Shown here: positions 1 to 8,025 of the stretch, piece by piece
Layout: each line of letters starts with the position of its first letter
Position numbering within the stretch: position 1 is the stretch's first letter
Source of the DNA: Microbacteriaceae bacterium MWH-Ta3
GTDB taxonomy: Bacteria > Actinomycetota > Actinomycetes > Actinomycetales > Microbacteriaceae
Direction: 5' to 3'
Assembly: GCA_003053925.1 (NCBI GenBank)
Contig: QBKD01000001.1
Location: forward strand, 372,001 to 436,000
DNA length: 64,000 bases
The notes under the pieces: generated by a model
Told to the model about the DNA's origin: nothing
Database searches by the model: none
Seen by the model: the letters and a program-made list of their open reading frames with translations, nothing else
Position numbers and translations under genes: made by a program

Positions 1-100
1 CCTCGGCGCTCTCCGTTTCGGTAGTTGAGGGGGTCACTCTTTTATATCGACTGTGTTGCGTTGTGTTGCGGGTGGGCAATCACGGTGGCGGTTCCTCGCG

Positions 101-112
101 TAAATTTGACCT
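101..112 (+). promoter_or_regulatory. Leaderless-type -10 element of metY
   Basis: TAAATT at 101-106 is followed by exactly six bases and then the ATG at 113. No Shine-Dalgarno sequence precedes the start. This spacing puts transcription initiation at or next to the start codon, so the mRNA is probably leaderless. The same layout recurs before several other genes in the window. Confidence 0.5.
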
Positions 113-1420
113 ATGTCTGATCGCGAATACGGATTCCAGACCCGCGCCATCCACGCGGGCAACATTCCCGACTCTACGCACGGTGCACGTGCCCTGCCCA
201 TCTACCAAACGAGCGCCTACGTGTTCGACAACACGGACGATGCCGCAGCCCGCTTTGCCCTGCAGAAGTACGGCAACATTTATTCCCGCCTAGCGAACCC
301 CACGGTTGCGGCATTCGAGGAACGTGTAGCAAGCCTCGAGGGCGCACTCGGTGCCGTGGCAACGGCCAGTGGCCTCAGCGCTCAGTTCCTCGTCTTCGCA
401 TCGTTGGCCCAGGCCGGCGACCACATTGTGTCGTCCAGCAACCTGTACGGCGGAACGGTCACTCAGCTGGATGTGACTCTGCGCCGCTTCGGAATCGACA
501 CCACGTTCGTGTCGGGCGACAGCATCGATGACTACGCGGCCGCCGTGACCGACAAGACGAAGGCGATCTTCGTCGAGACCGTGGCGAACCCCTCGGGTAA
601 GGTCGCCGACCTCGAGGCCCTGGCCGACCTCGCGCACTCGCACCACATTCCGCTGGTCGTTGACTCGACAGTCGCAACCCCCTACCTGTGCCGTCCCATC
701 GAGTGGGGTGCCGACATCGTCACGCACTCGGCCACCAAGTTCCTGGGCGGTCACGGAACGACCCTCGGTGGTGTTGTCGCCGAGGCCGGTCGTTTCCACT
801 TCGACCACGACAGGTTTCCCCTGTTCCACGAAACCGTCGAGCACTACGGCGGTTTGACCTGGGCCGGAAACTTCGGTGAATACGCCTTCCTCACACGTCT
901 GCGCGCCGAGGGTCTGCGCGATGTCGGACCGGCACTCGCGCCTCACTCGGCATTCCTACTGGCTCAGGGCGTCGAGACCCTGCCGTACCGCATGCAGGCA
1001 CACGTGAACAACGCCCGCACCGTTGCCGAATGGCTGGCGGCCGACTCGCGCATTGAATCGGTCAACTGGGCGGGACTTCCCGGCCACAGCCACCACGAAC
1101 TGGCCAACAAGTACCTGCCCAAGGGTCCGGGTTCCGTGTTCGGTTTCACCATTGCCGGCGCCAACGCCGACGAGGCACGCACCAAGGGTCGCACGTTTAT
1201 CGAGAACGTCAACCTCGCCAGCCACCTGGCGAACATCGGTGACGCCAAGACTCTGGTGATTCACCCCGCATCGACAACGCACGCACAGTTGACCACCAGC
1301 CAGCTGGAATCGGCAGGTGTCGTTCCCGGACTCGTTCGCATCTCGGTCGGCATCGAAGATGTCGACGACATCATCTATGACCTCGACCAGGCGCTCGACG
1401 CCGCAGTGAAGGGCGCATAA
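113..1420 (+). CDS. metY: O-acetylhomoserine sulfhydrylase (PLP-dependent Cys/Met metabolism enzyme)
   Basis: This 435-residue protein belongs to the Cys/Met-metabolism PLP enzymes. Its length and its strong match to the O-acetylhomoserine aminocarboxypropyltransferase branch fit MetY, which makes homocysteine from O-acetylhomoserine and sulfide in the cytoplasm. The PLP-binding lysine lies in the motif SATKFLGGHG (Lys about residue 209). The N-terminal part has the usual tyrosine- and glycine-rich cofactor region (NIYSRLANPT, then ASGLSAQ). The ATG at 113 is chosen because a -10-like hexamer lies six bases upstream and no ribosome binding site is visible. The CoA-binding gene follows two bases after the stop, so the two are probably cotranscribed. 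A cystathionine synthase or lyase is the main alternative, but the length favours MetY. Confidence 0.9.
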   Translation: MSDREYGFQTRAIHAGNIPDSTHGARALPIYQTSAYVFDNTDDAAARFALQKYGNIYSRLANPTVAAFEERVASLEGALGAVATASGLSAQFLVFASLAQAGDHIVSSSNLYGGTVTQLDVTLRRFGIDTTFVSGDSIDDYAAAVTDKTKAIFVETVANPSGKVADLEALADLAHSHHIPLVVDSTVATPYLCRPIEWGADIVTHSATKFLGGHGTTLGGVVAEAGRFHFDHDRFPLFHETVEHYGGLTWAGNFGEYAFLTRLRAEGLRDVGPALAPHSAFLLAQGVETLPYRMQAHVNNARTVAEWLAADSRIESVNWAGLPGHSHHELANKYLPKGPGSVFGFTIAGANADEARTKGRTFIENVNLASHLANIGDAKTLVIHPASTTHAQLTTSQLESAGVVPGLVRISVGIEDVDDIIYDLDQALDAAVKGA

Positions 1421-1422
1421 CC

Positions 1423-1995
1423 ATGAGCATCACCGAAACCGAAACCGTCAATCTGGCCAACGGTCTGACCTGTTCCGTTCCCGCCGATTCACCGCTGGCG
1501 CGCCTCTTGAAGTCGAAGCGCACCTGGGTTGGCCCCGACGCCAAGGCGCGTCTGGCGATCTTGCGCAAGGCCAAGTCGGTCGCGATTGTGGGCGCCTCGC
1601 CCAATTCGGCCCGGTCGTCGTACTTCGTGGGCAAGTACCTGCAGCAGTCCAGCGACTACCGCGTGTACTTTGTGAACCCCAACGCCAAGGAAATCCTGGG
1701 CCAGCCGGCATACCCCGATCTGGCGTCGCTTCCCGAGGTTCCCGACATCGTCGATGTGTTCCGTAAGGGCAGCGACATCCCCGCCGTCGTCGACGAGGTT
1801 GTGGCCATCGGTTCGCCCGTCATTTGGGTGCAGCTGGGAATCTGGAACGAAGAGGCCGCGTACTACGCCGAGGAAAAGGGCCTCACCGTGGTGATGGACC
1901 GCTGCATCAAGATCGAGCACGCTCGTTTCGGCGGCGGCCTGCACCTGCTGGGCTTCGACACCGGCGTGATCTCGTCGAAGCGTCACGCGCGCTAA
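1423..1995 (+). CDS. CoA-binding domain protein (YccU-like)
   Basis: This 190-residue protein has a Rossmann-type CoA-binding domain, shown by the nucleotide-binding turn SVAIVGASPNSARSSY near residues 52-67 and by the family blocks YFVNPNA and DIVDVFRKGSD. Small proteins of this family bind CoA or acyl-CoA in vitro, and their role is poorly defined. It begins two bases after metY and shares its terminator, so it is probably the second gene of a metY operon. Coupling to methionine or sulfur metabolism is inferred only from that linkage. Confidence 0.85.
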   Translation: MSITETETVNLANGLTCSVPADSPLARLLKSKRTWVGPDAKARLAILRKAKSVAIVGASPNSARSSYFVGKYLQQSSDYRVYFVNPNAKEILGQPAYPDLASLPEVPDIVDVFRKGSDIPAVVDEVVAIGSPVIWVQLGIWNEEAAYYAEEKGLTVVMDRCIKIEHARFGGGLHLLGFDTGVISSKRHAR

Positions 1996-2013
1996 CGCAC
2001 ACCACTTAACATT

Positions 2014-2048
2014 CGAGGCGGTAACCGGGGTTTCCGGTTACCGCCTCG
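2014..2048. terminator. Bidirectional terminator hairpin
   Basis: A perfect 15-bp inverted repeat (2014-2028 with 2034-2048) with a five-base loop lies between the convergent metY operon and the aldo/keto reductase gene. It probably ends transcription from both sides. Flanking T-tracts are weak. Confidence 0.7.
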
Positions 2049-2066
2049 TTCGCGCTAAGGGGGCGA

Positions 2067-2900
2067 CTAGCTCCAGTTGCCCTCGTAGGGGTGCACGCCC
2101 ACGCGGCGGTCCTCGTTCAGTGCGCGAATCGCCTGCATGTCGGCCTCAGTCAGGGCAAAGTCGAAGATGTCGAAGTTCTCGCGCAGGCGCTCGACGTGGC
2201 TGGACTTGGGGAAGACGATGAGGCCCTCCTGAATGTGCCAGCGCAGTACGGTTTGTGCCACGGTCTTGCCGTGCGCATCCGCGATGGCGGCCAGAGCGGG
2301 CAGTTCCTCGGCCATGCTCACGCTGCCGTGGCCCAACGGACCCCACGACTCCACGCGAATTCCGCGACGAGCGCAGTCGGCACGCAGTTCGGCCTGCTGC
2401 AACAGCGGGTGAACCTCGATCTGGTTGATGACGGGAACCACCTCACTGATGGCGGCGAGCGCATCCAGGTGCTCGGGCAGGAAGTTACTGACACCAATCG
2501 AGGTGGTCAATCCGGCCTCGCGCAGTTCCACCATCTGTTCCCACGCGCGGGCGGCGGTGCCGGCCTGGTGGAACGGCCAGTGGATCAGGTACAGGTCGAC
2601 GCGGTCCAGACCCAGGCGTTCGAGGCTGGCTTCCAGCGCCTCGCGGGCCTTGAGGTGGTCGTCGTTCCACAGCTTGGTGGTCACATAAATATCGTCGCGC
2701 GCGATGCCGCTGCTGGCAATCGCCCGGCCCACGCCCGCCTCATTGCGGTAAATCTTGGCGGTGTCGAGGTGGCGATAGCCGATTTCGAGGGCCGCGTGAA
2801 CCACGGGAACGACGGCCTCGTCGTCCAGTTTGTAGGTGCCGAGTCCCAGTTGCGGGATGCTCGTGCCGTCGGACAGTGCGATGGAGGGTACGGTGCTCAT
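2067..2900 (-). CDS. Aldo/keto reductase
   Basis: This 277-residue protein is an NADPH-dependent aldo/keto reductase of the 2,5-diketo-gluconate reductase type. The catalytic tetrad is visible: Asp and Tyr in LDTAKIYRNEAGVG, Lys in VTTKLW and His in YLIHWP. The C-terminal cofactor-binding block IVFPKSSHVERLREN is present. It reduces aldehydes or ketones in the cytoplasm, but the substrate cannot be read from sequence. The start is supported by TAGGCT exactly six bases upstream (leaderless type). It is divergent from hrpA across 41 bp. Confidence 0.9.
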   Translation of the reverse strand: MSTVPSIALSDGTSIPQLGLGTYKLDDEAVVPVVHAALEIGYRHLDTAKIYRNEAGVGRAIASSGIARDDIYVTTKLWNDDHLKAREALEASLERLGLDRVDLYLIHWPFHQAGTAARAWEQMVELREAGLTTSIGVSNFLPEHLDALAAISEVVPVINQIEVHPLLQQAELRADCARRGIRVESWGPLGHGSVSMAEELPALAAIADAHGKTVAQTVLRWHIQEGLIVFPKSSHVERLRENFDIFDFALTEADMQAIRALNEDRRVGVHPYEGNWS

Positions 2901-2941
2901 GACTCCAGCCTACGCGCGAAATCGCGCCTATCATTGGGGAA
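2901..2941. promoter_or_regulatory. Divergent leaderless promoter pair (aldo/keto reductase / hrpA)
   Basis: This 41-bp gap holds a -10-like TAGGCT for the minus-strand gene (2907-2912, six bases before its ATG) and TATCAT for hrpA (2929-2934, seven bases before its ATG). Neither gene has room for a leader or ribosome binding site. The -35 regions would overlap the opposing unit. Confidence 0.45.
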
Positions 2942-5900
2942 ATGGGAACGAACGCCGACTACACACTGGTGTATCCCGACGACCTTCCCGTGTCGCAACA
3001 ACGCGAGGCCATCATGGCGGCGATTCAAGACAACCCGGTCGTCATTGTGGCGGGCGAGACGGGTTCGGGCAAAACCACCCAGTTGCCCAAGATGTGCCTC
3101 GAACTGGGCCGCAAAGCCATCGCCCACACGCAGCCCCGGCGCATCGCGGCGCGAGCGGTAGCCGAACGCCTGGCCGAGGAACTGCAGGTTCCGCTCGGTG
3201 GCGTGGTGGGCTACACCGTGCGGTTCACCGACGAAACCAGCAAGGCCACGCGCGTTCAGGTGATGACCGACGGCGTTCTGCTGGCCGCAATTCACCGCGA
3301 CCCCACCTTGGCGAAGTACGACACCATCATCATCGACGAGGCTCACGAACGCAGCCTCACCATCGATGTGCTGTTGGGGTTCGCGAAGCGCTTGACCGCC
3401 ACACGCCCCGACCTGCGCGTGATCATCACCTCGGCCACCATCGATCCCGACAGTTTCGCGCGACATTTCGCTACCCCGGCGGGCGAACCCGCTCCGGTCA
3501 TTCTGGTGAGTGGGCGCACCTACCCCGTCGAGGTTCGGTACCGCACGCTCTCGCCCGACGCCGCCGACCCCCATGCTCCCGCCGAGGCCATCGATCAGGT
3601 CGAGGGCCTCCTGCGGGCCATCGACGAATTGAAGGCCGAACCGCCGGGCGATGTGCTGGTGTTCCTCAGCGGCGAAAGTGAAATTCGCGACGCCGCCGAC
3701 GCCCTGAACGGCCGCAACGAACGTGGGCTCGAGGTGCTGCCGCTGTATGGGCGATTGGCCGGCCACGAACAACACCGGGTCTTTGAAACCCCGCCGCCGG
3801 GAACCGTTCGCCGCGTAATTTTGTCAACGAATGTGGCCGAGACCTCGATTACCGTGCCGGGCATTCGATACGTTGTCGATTCTGGCACCGCGCGCATTTC
3901 GCGTTACTCGCACCGCGCGAAGGTGCTGCGTTTGCCCATCGAGCCCATTTCGCAGGCCTCTGCCCAGCAGCGCGCCGGTCGTGCGGGCCGTGTTGCCGCC
4001 GGTATCGCCATTCGCCTGTATTCCGAGGCGGATTTCGAGGCACGCCCCGCGTTCACCGACCCCGAGGTTCTGCGCACCAACCTGGCCAGCGTGATTCTCA
4101 CGATGGTGACTTTGGGGCTTGGCGATGTCACCACCTTCCCCTTCCTCACACCGCCCGATTCGCGCGGCATCAAGGACGGCCTCGACCTGCTTGTGGAACT
4201 GGGGGCCGTCACCCGCACCGACGACACGGTTCGCGCAACACGAATCGGGCACCAGCTGTCGCGGCTTCCCGTGGATCCGAGATTCGGCCGCATGATCATC
4301 GAATCCATGAAGCAGGGCACCAGCCGCGAGGTCATCGCCATTGTCGCGGGTTTGACCATAATTGATCCGCGTGAGGTTCCCGACAACGCCAAAGAGAAGG
4401 CGCTGGAAAAGCACGCGCGATTCGTGGATCCCACGAGCGATTTCCTGGGCCTGCTGAAGCTGTGGGACTACCTGACCGAGAACCGCCGCGACCTCTCCTC
4501 CAGCGCATTCCGTCGTTTGTGCCGCGACGAATACCTGCACTACCTGCGCGTGCGCGAATGGATGGACCTGAACCGCCAGTTGGTGTCCAGTGTGAAAAAC
4601 CTGGGCCATTCGGTGAACGAACACCCCAGCAGCCCCAACCCGCACGGCGTGCACCGGTCGATTCTGGCAGGACTGCTGTCACGCATCGGATTGTTGGACG
4701 AACAGGTGAAGCCCCAGCGTGGGCCGGGTGGCAAACCCCTGAATAAACAGCAGGGCGCGCGCGAATACCTGGGTGCCCGAGGCGCACGGTTCGTGATTGC
4801 CCCCAATTCCTCGTTGGCAAAAAAGACTCCCACCGCGGTGATGGCGGCCGAACTGACGGAAACGCGGCGCCTGTTTGCGCGCTGGGTGGCCACGATTGAT
4901 CCCGCCTGGGTCGAACCGCTGGCCGGACACCTGGTGGCCCGCAGCTATTCCGAACCGCGTTGGGATGCCCGCCACGGCAGTGCGGTGGCCGACGAAAAGG
5001 TCATGTTGTACGGCGTGCCGATTGTGCCGAAGCGCCGCATCCAGTACGCCCGCATCAACCGCACACATGCCCGCGAACTCTTCATTCGCCACGCGATGGT
5101 CGATGGCGATTGGCCTAGTACCACCGCCGATGCGCTGTATGCATTTGTGCGGGTGGCGGCCGACACACGTGCCACCGTCGAGGGCCTCGAGACACGTTCG
5201 CGCGGGCGCGATGTGCGCTGGGACGACGACATTGCCTTTGCATTCTTCGATTCCGTGTTGCCCGACACCATCACGAGCGTGCGCGAATTCGAAGGGTGGT
5301 GGCGCACCGAGCGGCGCACGAATCCCGCGCTGTTGAACCTCACTGTGCAGGCATTTGGCGCCAGCGCCGAGGCCGAATCGGATTCCGCAGACTTCCCCGC
5401 CGTGTGGCGCCAAGGCGATGCGCACCTCGCGGTGTCGTATTCGTTCAACCCGGGCGCAGACGACGACGGCATGACCGTGCACGTTCCCGCCGCACTGTAC
5501 GCGCACCTAACGGCCGACGGTTTTGACTGGCTGGTCCCCGGGCTGCGTGTCGATCTGGTGACCGCGCTGCTGAAATCGCTGCCCAAGTCGATTCGCGTGT
5601 CCGTTGTGCCGGCCAAGGATTGGGCCGCCAAGCTGGTGGCCGCTATGCCCGAGGCCGCGGAACATTCGGGCACCGGCATCACGCAGTTTCTGGCTCTGGA
5701 AATCCGCCGCCAGGCGGGCATCCTGGTGTCGGCATCCGACTTCGACTGGGACAAGGTTCCGCCGCACCTGCGTGCACGATTTGCTCTGACCGATGCCGCG
5801 GGGCGCCCGATGCGAGTATCGCGCGACTTCGCCACGCTGGAATCCGCACCTGCGGTGGACAGCCCGTCGAACCCCCGAGGCGCAGACCGCCGCACCTCGC

Positions 5901-6877
5901 CGCGGAACTCTGTGGCCTCGACGCACACCTCTGCCGCTTCGCCGGTGCCCGGTTCACCCGCCGCTGCCACGACGTCGGTACCCCCACGCGCTGCGGCTGC
6001 ACCCGCCGCATCCTTTGCCGAGCGCCACGACCTGACCGAGTGGCCGGGCGACATTCCCGACACCGTCGACATCACCTTTGGCGCGTCACGCGTGACCGGC
6101 TACCCGGGTCTGCGCGACACGGGCGCCGATGCCTCGCTCGTGGTATTTGGCACCCGTGCCGAACGCGATGCCACGCACCGTCGCGGCGCCGCACGCCTGC
6201 TGCTTCTGACCACCAAGAGCCCCGGCGACTACGTGGTGAATTCGTTGTCGACGACCGAGAAGCTGGCGCTGGCGGCCTCGCCGTATTCATCGGTCAAGGC
6301 CATGACCGCCGATGCTCTGTTGCTGTTGTGCCGCGAGGCCATCGCGGGATCGTCGATGATGACCGATGCCGACTTCGCCGCCGCGCGTGACCGCGTGAAC
6401 GACGGCATTGTGGATCGACTGTTCGCGATCGTATCGCAAATGTCGGTCATCTGCCGACTCACCGGAGAAATCGATTCCGCGATTCGCGCGGGACAGTCCA
6501 TGGCGCTCATCCCTCACTTCACCCATGTCCGCAGCCATGTCGCGGGCCTGGTGCACCCCGGCTTCCTGTCGGAACTCACTGTGGCTACCCTGCACCGCTA
6601 CCCCGTGTATCTGCGCGGCGTTCTGTACCGACTCGAAAAACTGCGCGAATCCCCCGCCCGCGATCGGCAGTCGATGACCGAATTCGATAAGGCCGACGAC
6701 GCCTTTACGAAAGCGGGTGGAGCAGTGCCCGTTCCGCCGTTACTGCCGGCGCACCTCGTGACCGCGCGCTGGGCGCTGGAGGAACTACGGATCAGTCTGT
6801 TCGCCCAACAACTGGGTGCCGCTGGCCCTGTGTCGGTGCAGCGGATAACGAAAATGGTGGCACCGCCCGAAGGCTGA
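2942..6877 (+). CDS. hrpA: ATP-dependent RNA helicase HrpA (DEAH box)
   Basis: This 1311-residue DEAH-box helicase has the full HrpA architecture. Walker A GETGSGKTTQ (Lys44) is followed by DEAHERS near residues 134-140, the SAT motif ITSATID, and the helicase C-terminal motifs including QRAGRAGR. HA2/OB-fold and DUF3418 regions fill the C-terminal half. HrpA helicases act on RNA and, in Escherichia coli, on stalled or collided ribosomes. Residues about 970-1025 form a Pro/Ala/Ser/Thr-rich linker, so the C-terminal domain is probably flexibly tethered. The length matches bacterial HrpA (about 1300). The start sits seven bases after a -10-like hexamer. Confidence 0.95.
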   Translation: MGTNADYTLVYPDDLPVSQQREAIMAAIQDNPVVIVAGETGSGKTTQLPKMCLELGRKAIAHTQPRRIAARAVAERLAEELQVPLGGVVGYTVRFTDETSKATRVQVMTDGVLLAAIHRDPTLAKYDTIIIDEAHERSLTIDVLLGFAKRLTATRPDLRVIITSATIDPDSFARHFATPAGEPAPVILVSGRTYPVEVRYRTLSPDAADPHAPAEAIDQVEGLLRAIDELKAEPPGDVLVFLSGESEIRDAADALNGRNERGLEVLPLYGRLAGHEQHRVFETPPPGTVRRVILSTNVAETSITVPGIRYVVDSGTARISRYSHRAKVLRLPIEPISQASAQQRAGRAGRVAAGIAIRLYSEADFEARPAFTDPEVLRTNLASVILTMVTLGLGDVTTFPFLTPPDSRGIKDGLDLLVELGAVTRTDDTVRATRIGHQLSRLPVDPRFGRMIIESMKQGTSREVIAIVAGLTIIDPREVPDNAKEKALEKHARFVDPTSDFLGLLKLWDYLTENRRDLSSSAFRRLCRDEYLHYLRVREWMDLNRQLVSSVKNLGHSVNEHPSSPNPHGVHRSILAGLLSRIGLLDEQVKPQRGPGGKPLNKQQGAREYLGARGARFVIAPNSSLAKKTPTAVMAAELTETRRLFARWVATIDPAWVEPLAGHLVARSYSEPRWDARHGSAVADEKVMLYGVPIVPKRRIQYARINRTHARELFIRHAMVDGDWPSTTADALYAFVRVAADTRATVEGLETRSRGRDVRWDDDIAFAFFDSVLPDTITSVREFEGWWRTERRTNPALLNLTVQAFGASAEAESDSADFPAVWRQGDAHLAVSYSFNPGADDDGMTVHVPAALYAHLTADGFDWLVPGLRVDLVTALLKSLPKSIRVSVVPAKDWAAKLVAAMPEAAEHSGTGITQFLALEIRRQAGILVSASDFDWDKVPPHLRARFALTDAAGRPMRVSRDFATLESAPAVDSPSNPRGADRRTSPRNSVASTHTSAASPVPGSPAAATTSVPPRAAAAPAASFAERHDLTEWPGDIPDTVDITFGASRVTGYPGLRDTGADASLVVFGTRAERDATHRRGAARLLLLTTKSPGDYVVNSLSTTEKLALAASPYSSVKAMTADALLLLCREAIAGSSMMTDADFAAARDRVNDGIVDRLFAIVSQMSVICRLTGEIDSAIRAGQSMALIPHFTHVRSHVAGLVHPGFLSELTVATLHRYPVYLRGVLYRLEKLRESPARDRQSMTEFDKADDAFTKAGGAVPVPPLLPAHLVTARWALEELRISLFAQQLGAAGPVSVQRITKMVAPPEG

Positions 6878-6888
6878 TGCCACCATTT
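6852..6888. terminator. Hairpin overlapping the hrpA stop
   Basis: An 11-bp inverted repeat (6852-6862 with 6878-6888) spans the last codons and stop of hrpA and lies between convergent hrpA and nrdB. It probably works as a terminator for either side. The loop is long (15 nt). Confidence 0.45.
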
Positions 6889-6901
6889 CGGTGAAGCGAA
6901 A

Positions 6902-7879
6902 CTACTTGGTCGCGTTGACCTCGTACGAGGTGTTCGTCGACTCGAAGAAGTTGACCAACTGCAGAGTGTCGTTGGCGGTTGCCATCCACTTTGCGGGGTT
7001 CGACACGTTGTAGACGGGCTCGAAACCAAGTTCTTCGAAGCGGCGGTCGGCCAGGTACTTGACGTACTGGTTGATGTAGTCCGAGTTCAGACCCAGGATT
7101 CCGCTGGGAAGCAGGTCCTTGTTGTACTCGCACTCCATCTCGACAGCGTCGAGAATCATCTGCTTGACCTCGCCCACAAACTCGTCGGTCACGATCTCGG
7201 GGTTCTCTTCCAGAACCGTGAGGATCAGGTTGATTCCGAACTTCAGGTGCAGCGACTCGTCGCGGACAACCCAGTCAACCAGCGAACCGAAGTTACGCAG
7301 CAGGTTGCGCTGGCGGAACGACAGGGCCACCATGAAGCCCGAGTAGAACCAGATGCCTTCCATGATGATGTTGTAGGCGATGAGGTTGCGGATGAAGTCC
7401 TGCTTGCCCTCGATCGTGCTGATGTCCAGCGTGTCCTCGGTCATTCGAGTGATGTACTTGACCTCGAACTCTTCCTTGCGCGCCATCGAGGGGATTTCCA
7501 CGTGCGAGTTGTAGGCCTTCTCGCGGTCGATGGGGAAGGTCTCGAGCACGTACTCGAACGACATGCAGTGGTTGGCTTCTTCCCACATCTGCTTCGCGAG
7601 GTACAGGTGCGCCTCGGGTGCGTTGATGTAGGGGTACACGCCGAAGGCCAGTGCCTTGTTGACGATGAGCTCGTTGGGGTTGAAGAACGACATCAGGAAG
7701 GTGATGGCGTGCTGTTCTTCGTCCGACATCTTCTTGAAGTCGGCGATGTCTTCGCCCAGCTGAATTTCGTTGGGGAACCAGGTGTTGGCAACAGCCTGGT
7801 CATACAGATCCATAGCCCACTTGTAGCGAACGGGCTTCAGGACGAGTCCTTCTTTAATTCCGGTTCCGAGGATACCCAT
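6902..7879 (-). CDS. nrdB: Ribonucleotide reductase small (radical) subunit, class Ic-like
   Basis: This 325-residue R2 subunit of class I ribonucleotide reductase assembles the metal cofactor that starts dNTP synthesis. Predicted metal ligands are Glu70, Glu101, His104, Glu174, Glu208 and His211. Two positions are unusual. The first ligand, Asp in standard class Ia/b enzymes, is Glu70. The radical tyrosine position, four residues after His104, is Phe108. The same pair (Glu89 and Phe127) defines the Mn/Fe class Ic enzyme of Chlamydia trachomatis, and all seven positions keep the Chlamydia spacing with a constant offset of 19. The C-terminal tail should dock on the large subunit. The gene is last in the nrd operon, preceded by an AGGAG-like ribosome binding site. 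Confidence 0.93.
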   Translation of the reverse strand: MGILGTGIKEGLVLKPVRYKWAMDLYDQAVANTWFPNEIQLGEDIADFKKMSDEEQHAITFLMSFFNPNELIVNKALAFGVYPYINAPEAHLYLAKQMWEEANHCMSFEYVLETFPIDREKAYNSHVEIPSMARKEEFEVKYITRMTEDTLDISTIEGKQDFIRNLIAYNIIMEGIWFYSGFMVALSFRQRNLLRNFGSLVDWVVRDESLHLKFGINLILTVLEENPEIVTDEFVGEVKQMILDAVEMECEYNKDLLPSGILGLNSDYINQYVKYLADRRFEELGFEPVYNVSNPAKWMATANDTLQLVNFFESTNTSYEVNATK

Positions 7880-7941
7880 GATGCTCTCCTAAACGATGTG
7901 TGTGGTGTGGGACCGTGATAAATCACGGGTGAAGCAAGGTG

Positions 7942-8025
7942 TTACTGGCAGCCTTCGCAGTGCAACAGATCCATCGGATCCATCGGCACCATGTACTCGC
8001 CGAACGCGTCGTTTTCGTTCATCAT
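7942..8025 (-). CDS. Mini-ORF carrying the NrdA C-terminal redox Cys-x-x-Cys tail
   Basis: This 27-codon ORF starts at an ATG that overlaps the nrdA stop (ATGA) in the -1 frame. A purine-rich GAAGGG lies about six bases upstream, so reinitiation or an independent start is plausible. It ends with the residues LLHCEGCQ. A C-terminal CxxC followed by Gln is typical of the flexible swinging tail of class I NrdA, which re-reduces the active site. The nrdA product itself ends without such cysteines. The mini-ORF therefore looks like the missing tail, encoded separately, joined by -1 frameshifting, or split by a sequencing error. An in-frame stop directly upstream in this frame means any frameshift would have to occur exactly at the overlap. 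Confidence 0.65.
   Translation of the reverse strand: MMNENDAFGEYMVPMDPMDLLHCEGCQ

Noticed and set aside
1-100. Possible SAM-type riboswitch upstream of metY
   Set aside because: No conserved riboswitch core was seen, and the -10 element six bases from the ATG leaves no leader to hold one.
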